Assembly: GCA_035644495.1 (NCBI GenBank)
Contig: DASQOM010000016.1
Coordinates: 1 to 6,728 of the forward strand
DNA from: JACQFK01 sp035644495
GTDB taxonomy: Bacteria; Planctomycetota; MHYJ01; JACPRB01
Direction of reading: 5' to 3'
Length of the DNA stretch: 6,728 nucleotides
Below the pieces are notes generated by a model that saw only the letters and a list, made by a program, of their open reading frames with translations, did no database searches and was not told the DNA's origin. The translations under genes were made by a program, and so were the position numbers. Each line of letters opens with the position of its first letter. Position 1 is the stretch's first letter. Positions 5,987-6,728 of this stretch are shown here, piece after piece.

Positions 5987-6013
5987 CCACAAACACGACC
6001 GTCATGTTTGTGG
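5987..6013 (+). terminator. Hairpin directly after the 5211 gene (possible terminator without a U tract)
   Basis: CCACAAACA (5987-5995) and TGTTTGTGG (6005-6013) are perfect 9-bp inverted arms around a 9-nt loop, starting 2 nt after the TAG at 5982-5984. No T run follows, since the next bases are GCCCTC. It may be an atypical terminator or a 3'-end-stabilising stem. Alternatively it is a dyad operator upstream of the phosphofructokinase promoter. Confidence 0.5.
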
Positions 6014-6043
6014 GCCCTCATCGCTACTTCTGGAAGCTCACGG

Positions 6044-6075
6044 TGGACAAGTCTCCCGACGATGGCGATGATAAT
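6044..6075 (+). promoter_or_regulatory. Candidate promoter of the phosphofructokinase gene
   Basis: TGGACA (6044-6049) repeats the same -35 sequence seen upstream of the 2348 gene. Downstream lie GATGAT (6067-6072, 17-bp spacer) and the better-matching but overspaced GATAAT (6070-6075, 20-bp spacer). Either would start transcription close to 6080, giving a short leader that still contains the Shine-Dalgarno at 6084-6091. Confidence 0.45.
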
Positions 6076-6083
6076 CCCTTAAC

Positions 6084-6091
6084 AGGGGAGG
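6084..6091 (+). promoter_or_regulatory. Strong ribosome binding site of the phosphofructokinase gene
   Basis: AGGGGAGG lies 6 nt before the ATG at 6098 and fixes that start, since the Rossmann-like first strand (MKRIGILTAGGD) begins right at this methionine. Confidence 0.8.
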
Positions 6092-6097
6092 CTCGCC

Positions 6098-6728
6098 ATG
6101 AAGCGCATCGGGATATTGACGGCCGGCGGCGATACGCCCGCGCTCAACGCCACCATCCACGGCGCCGTCGAGCGCGCGAACAAGCTCAAGATCGAAATCG
6201 TCGGCCTCATCAAGGGCTTCAACTGCCTCTTCAACCCGCGCGTCCCCCACGTGTACCTGAATCCGCTCTTCCAGGCGATTCCGGAGCTCGACCCCACCAA
6301 GGGCGGTACCCTCATCGGCTCCTCGCGCGACTACGTCGATCCGGACGACAAGACCCAGCTCGAGCTCATCCACGCGCGCCTCAAGGAGCTGCAGATCGAG
6401 GGCCTCATCTGCATCGGCGGCGACGGCACCCTGAACGGCCTGCAGCCCCTCGCGGAGCGGCTTCCCACCGTGCTCGCGCCGAAGACGATCGACAACGACC
6501 TGGGCATGAACTACCCGAGCGAGCCCGAGGAGTGGATCCGGTCGATCGAAAGCGGCGACAAGACCGACTACAAGTACAAGCGCGTCTCGATGAACGTGCC
6601 GTTCAACCTCAACCAGATCGTGAACTACGCGACGCCCGGCTATGCCACGGCGGTCTTCGTTTCCGCCCAGGGCGTCGAGCGCATCCGCACGACGGCCGAG
6701 AGCCACCGCCGCATCGCGATCATCGAGG
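6098..6728 (+). CDS. 6-phosphofructokinase, N-terminal part (3' end outside the window)
   Basis: The visible 210 residues begin a PfkA-superfamily enzyme, which phosphorylates fructose 6-phosphate to fructose 1,6-bisphosphate in the cytoplasm. Motifs in order: TAGGDTPALNATI (8-20, phosphate-loop region; the usual G of GGDxPGxN is A15), GTLIGSSRDY (70-79), LICIGGDGTLNG (103-114), PKTIDND (128-134, with catalytic D132 and D134), and RIRTTAESHRRIAIIE (195-210, the conserved TTAESH substrate region). The phosphoryl-donor positions are mixed: glycine at 110 (GGDG, as in ATP enzymes) but lysine at 129 (PKTIDND, as in PPi enzymes). Such G/K enzymes are known in the group III/long-clade PFKs, and ATP is the more likely donor. 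About 40 residues (135-175) are inserted between TIDND and the helix NYATPGYATAV, where short PFKs have only a few residues. Start ATG 6098 follows AGGGGAGG. The remaining C-terminal half is cut by the window edge. Confidence 0.93.
   Translation, partial: MKRIGILTAGGDTPALNATIHGAVERANKLKIEIVGLIKGFNCLFNPRVPHVYLNPLFQAIPELDPTKGGTLIGSSRDYVDPDDKTQLELIHARLKELQIEGLICIGGDGTLNGLQPLAERLPTVLAPKTIDNDLGMNYPSEPEEWIRSIESGDKTDYKYKRVSMNVPFNLNQIVNYATPGYATAVFVSAQGVERIRTTAESHRRIAIIE

Noticed and set aside
4644..6005. 453-codon open frame on - across the proC start and the 5211 gene
   Set aside because: It overlaps proC out of frame and runs antisense through the 5211 gene, with no domain and an artefactual composition.
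6038..6706. 222-codon open frame on - opposite the phosphofructokinase
   Set aside because: It is a shadow of a gene identified by several catalytic motifs.
1..6728. A novel defence, mobile or biosynthetic system
   Set aside because: No nuclease, transposase, reverse transcriptase, toxin-antitoxin pair, CRISPR repeat or biosynthetic cluster is visible. Neighbouring genes switch strand often and mix housekeeping with unknown genes, as in ordinary chromosome.

Overview
The window is G+C-rich bacterial chromosome with dense, strand-switching genes and codon third positions dominated by G and C. It holds seven protein genes, two of them cut by the window edges. I see no tRNA, rRNA, CRISPR array, insertion sequence or phage gene. 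The lineage cannot be fixed from sequence alone. The phosphofructokinase variant (GGDTPALN, with a long insert after the TIDND motif) and the truncated beta-propeller tail recall proteins I associate with Planctomycetota or related environmental lineages. This is an inference of modest confidence.

Layout from left to right: (1) the C-terminal end of a PQQ/beta-propeller-like protein on +, ending at 162; (2) a secreted G8-domain/right-handed beta-helix protein related to the animal CEMIP/TMEM2 family on -, 159-2159, whose stop codon overlaps the first gene's stop in a CTAG; (3) a 188-bp divergent region carrying a strong promoter for gene 4; (4) a small TPR-like helical protein on +, 2348-2773; (5) a membrane-anchored protein with a TonB-like proline-rich stalk and a GATase1-like domain on -, 2763-4259, convergent with and overlapping gene 4 by 11 bp; (6) proC, pyrroline-5-carboxylate reductase, on -, 4319-5134, upstream of gene 5 and possibly co-transcribed with it; (7) an unrecognised 257-residue soluble protein on +, 5211-5984, divergent from proC; (8) the N-terminal 210 residues of a phosphofructokinase on +, from 6098 to the window edge.

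The genes do not form one obvious pathway. Two are core metabolism (proline biosynthesis, glycolysis), two are envelope or exported proteins, and two are uncharacterised. The main unexplained signal is in the start regions. Gene 4 and gene 7 each have a sigma70-like -10 element ending 6-8 nt before the start codon and no convincing Shine-Dalgarno (gene 7 has at most a weak AAGGGG before an alternative upstream ATG), which is the layout of leaderless mRNAs. Gene 5 may be a third, weaker case. The G8 gene, proC and pfk instead have clear Shine-Dalgarno sequences, so this genome seems to use both initiation modes side by side. I found no convincing new multi-gene defence or metabolic system here.
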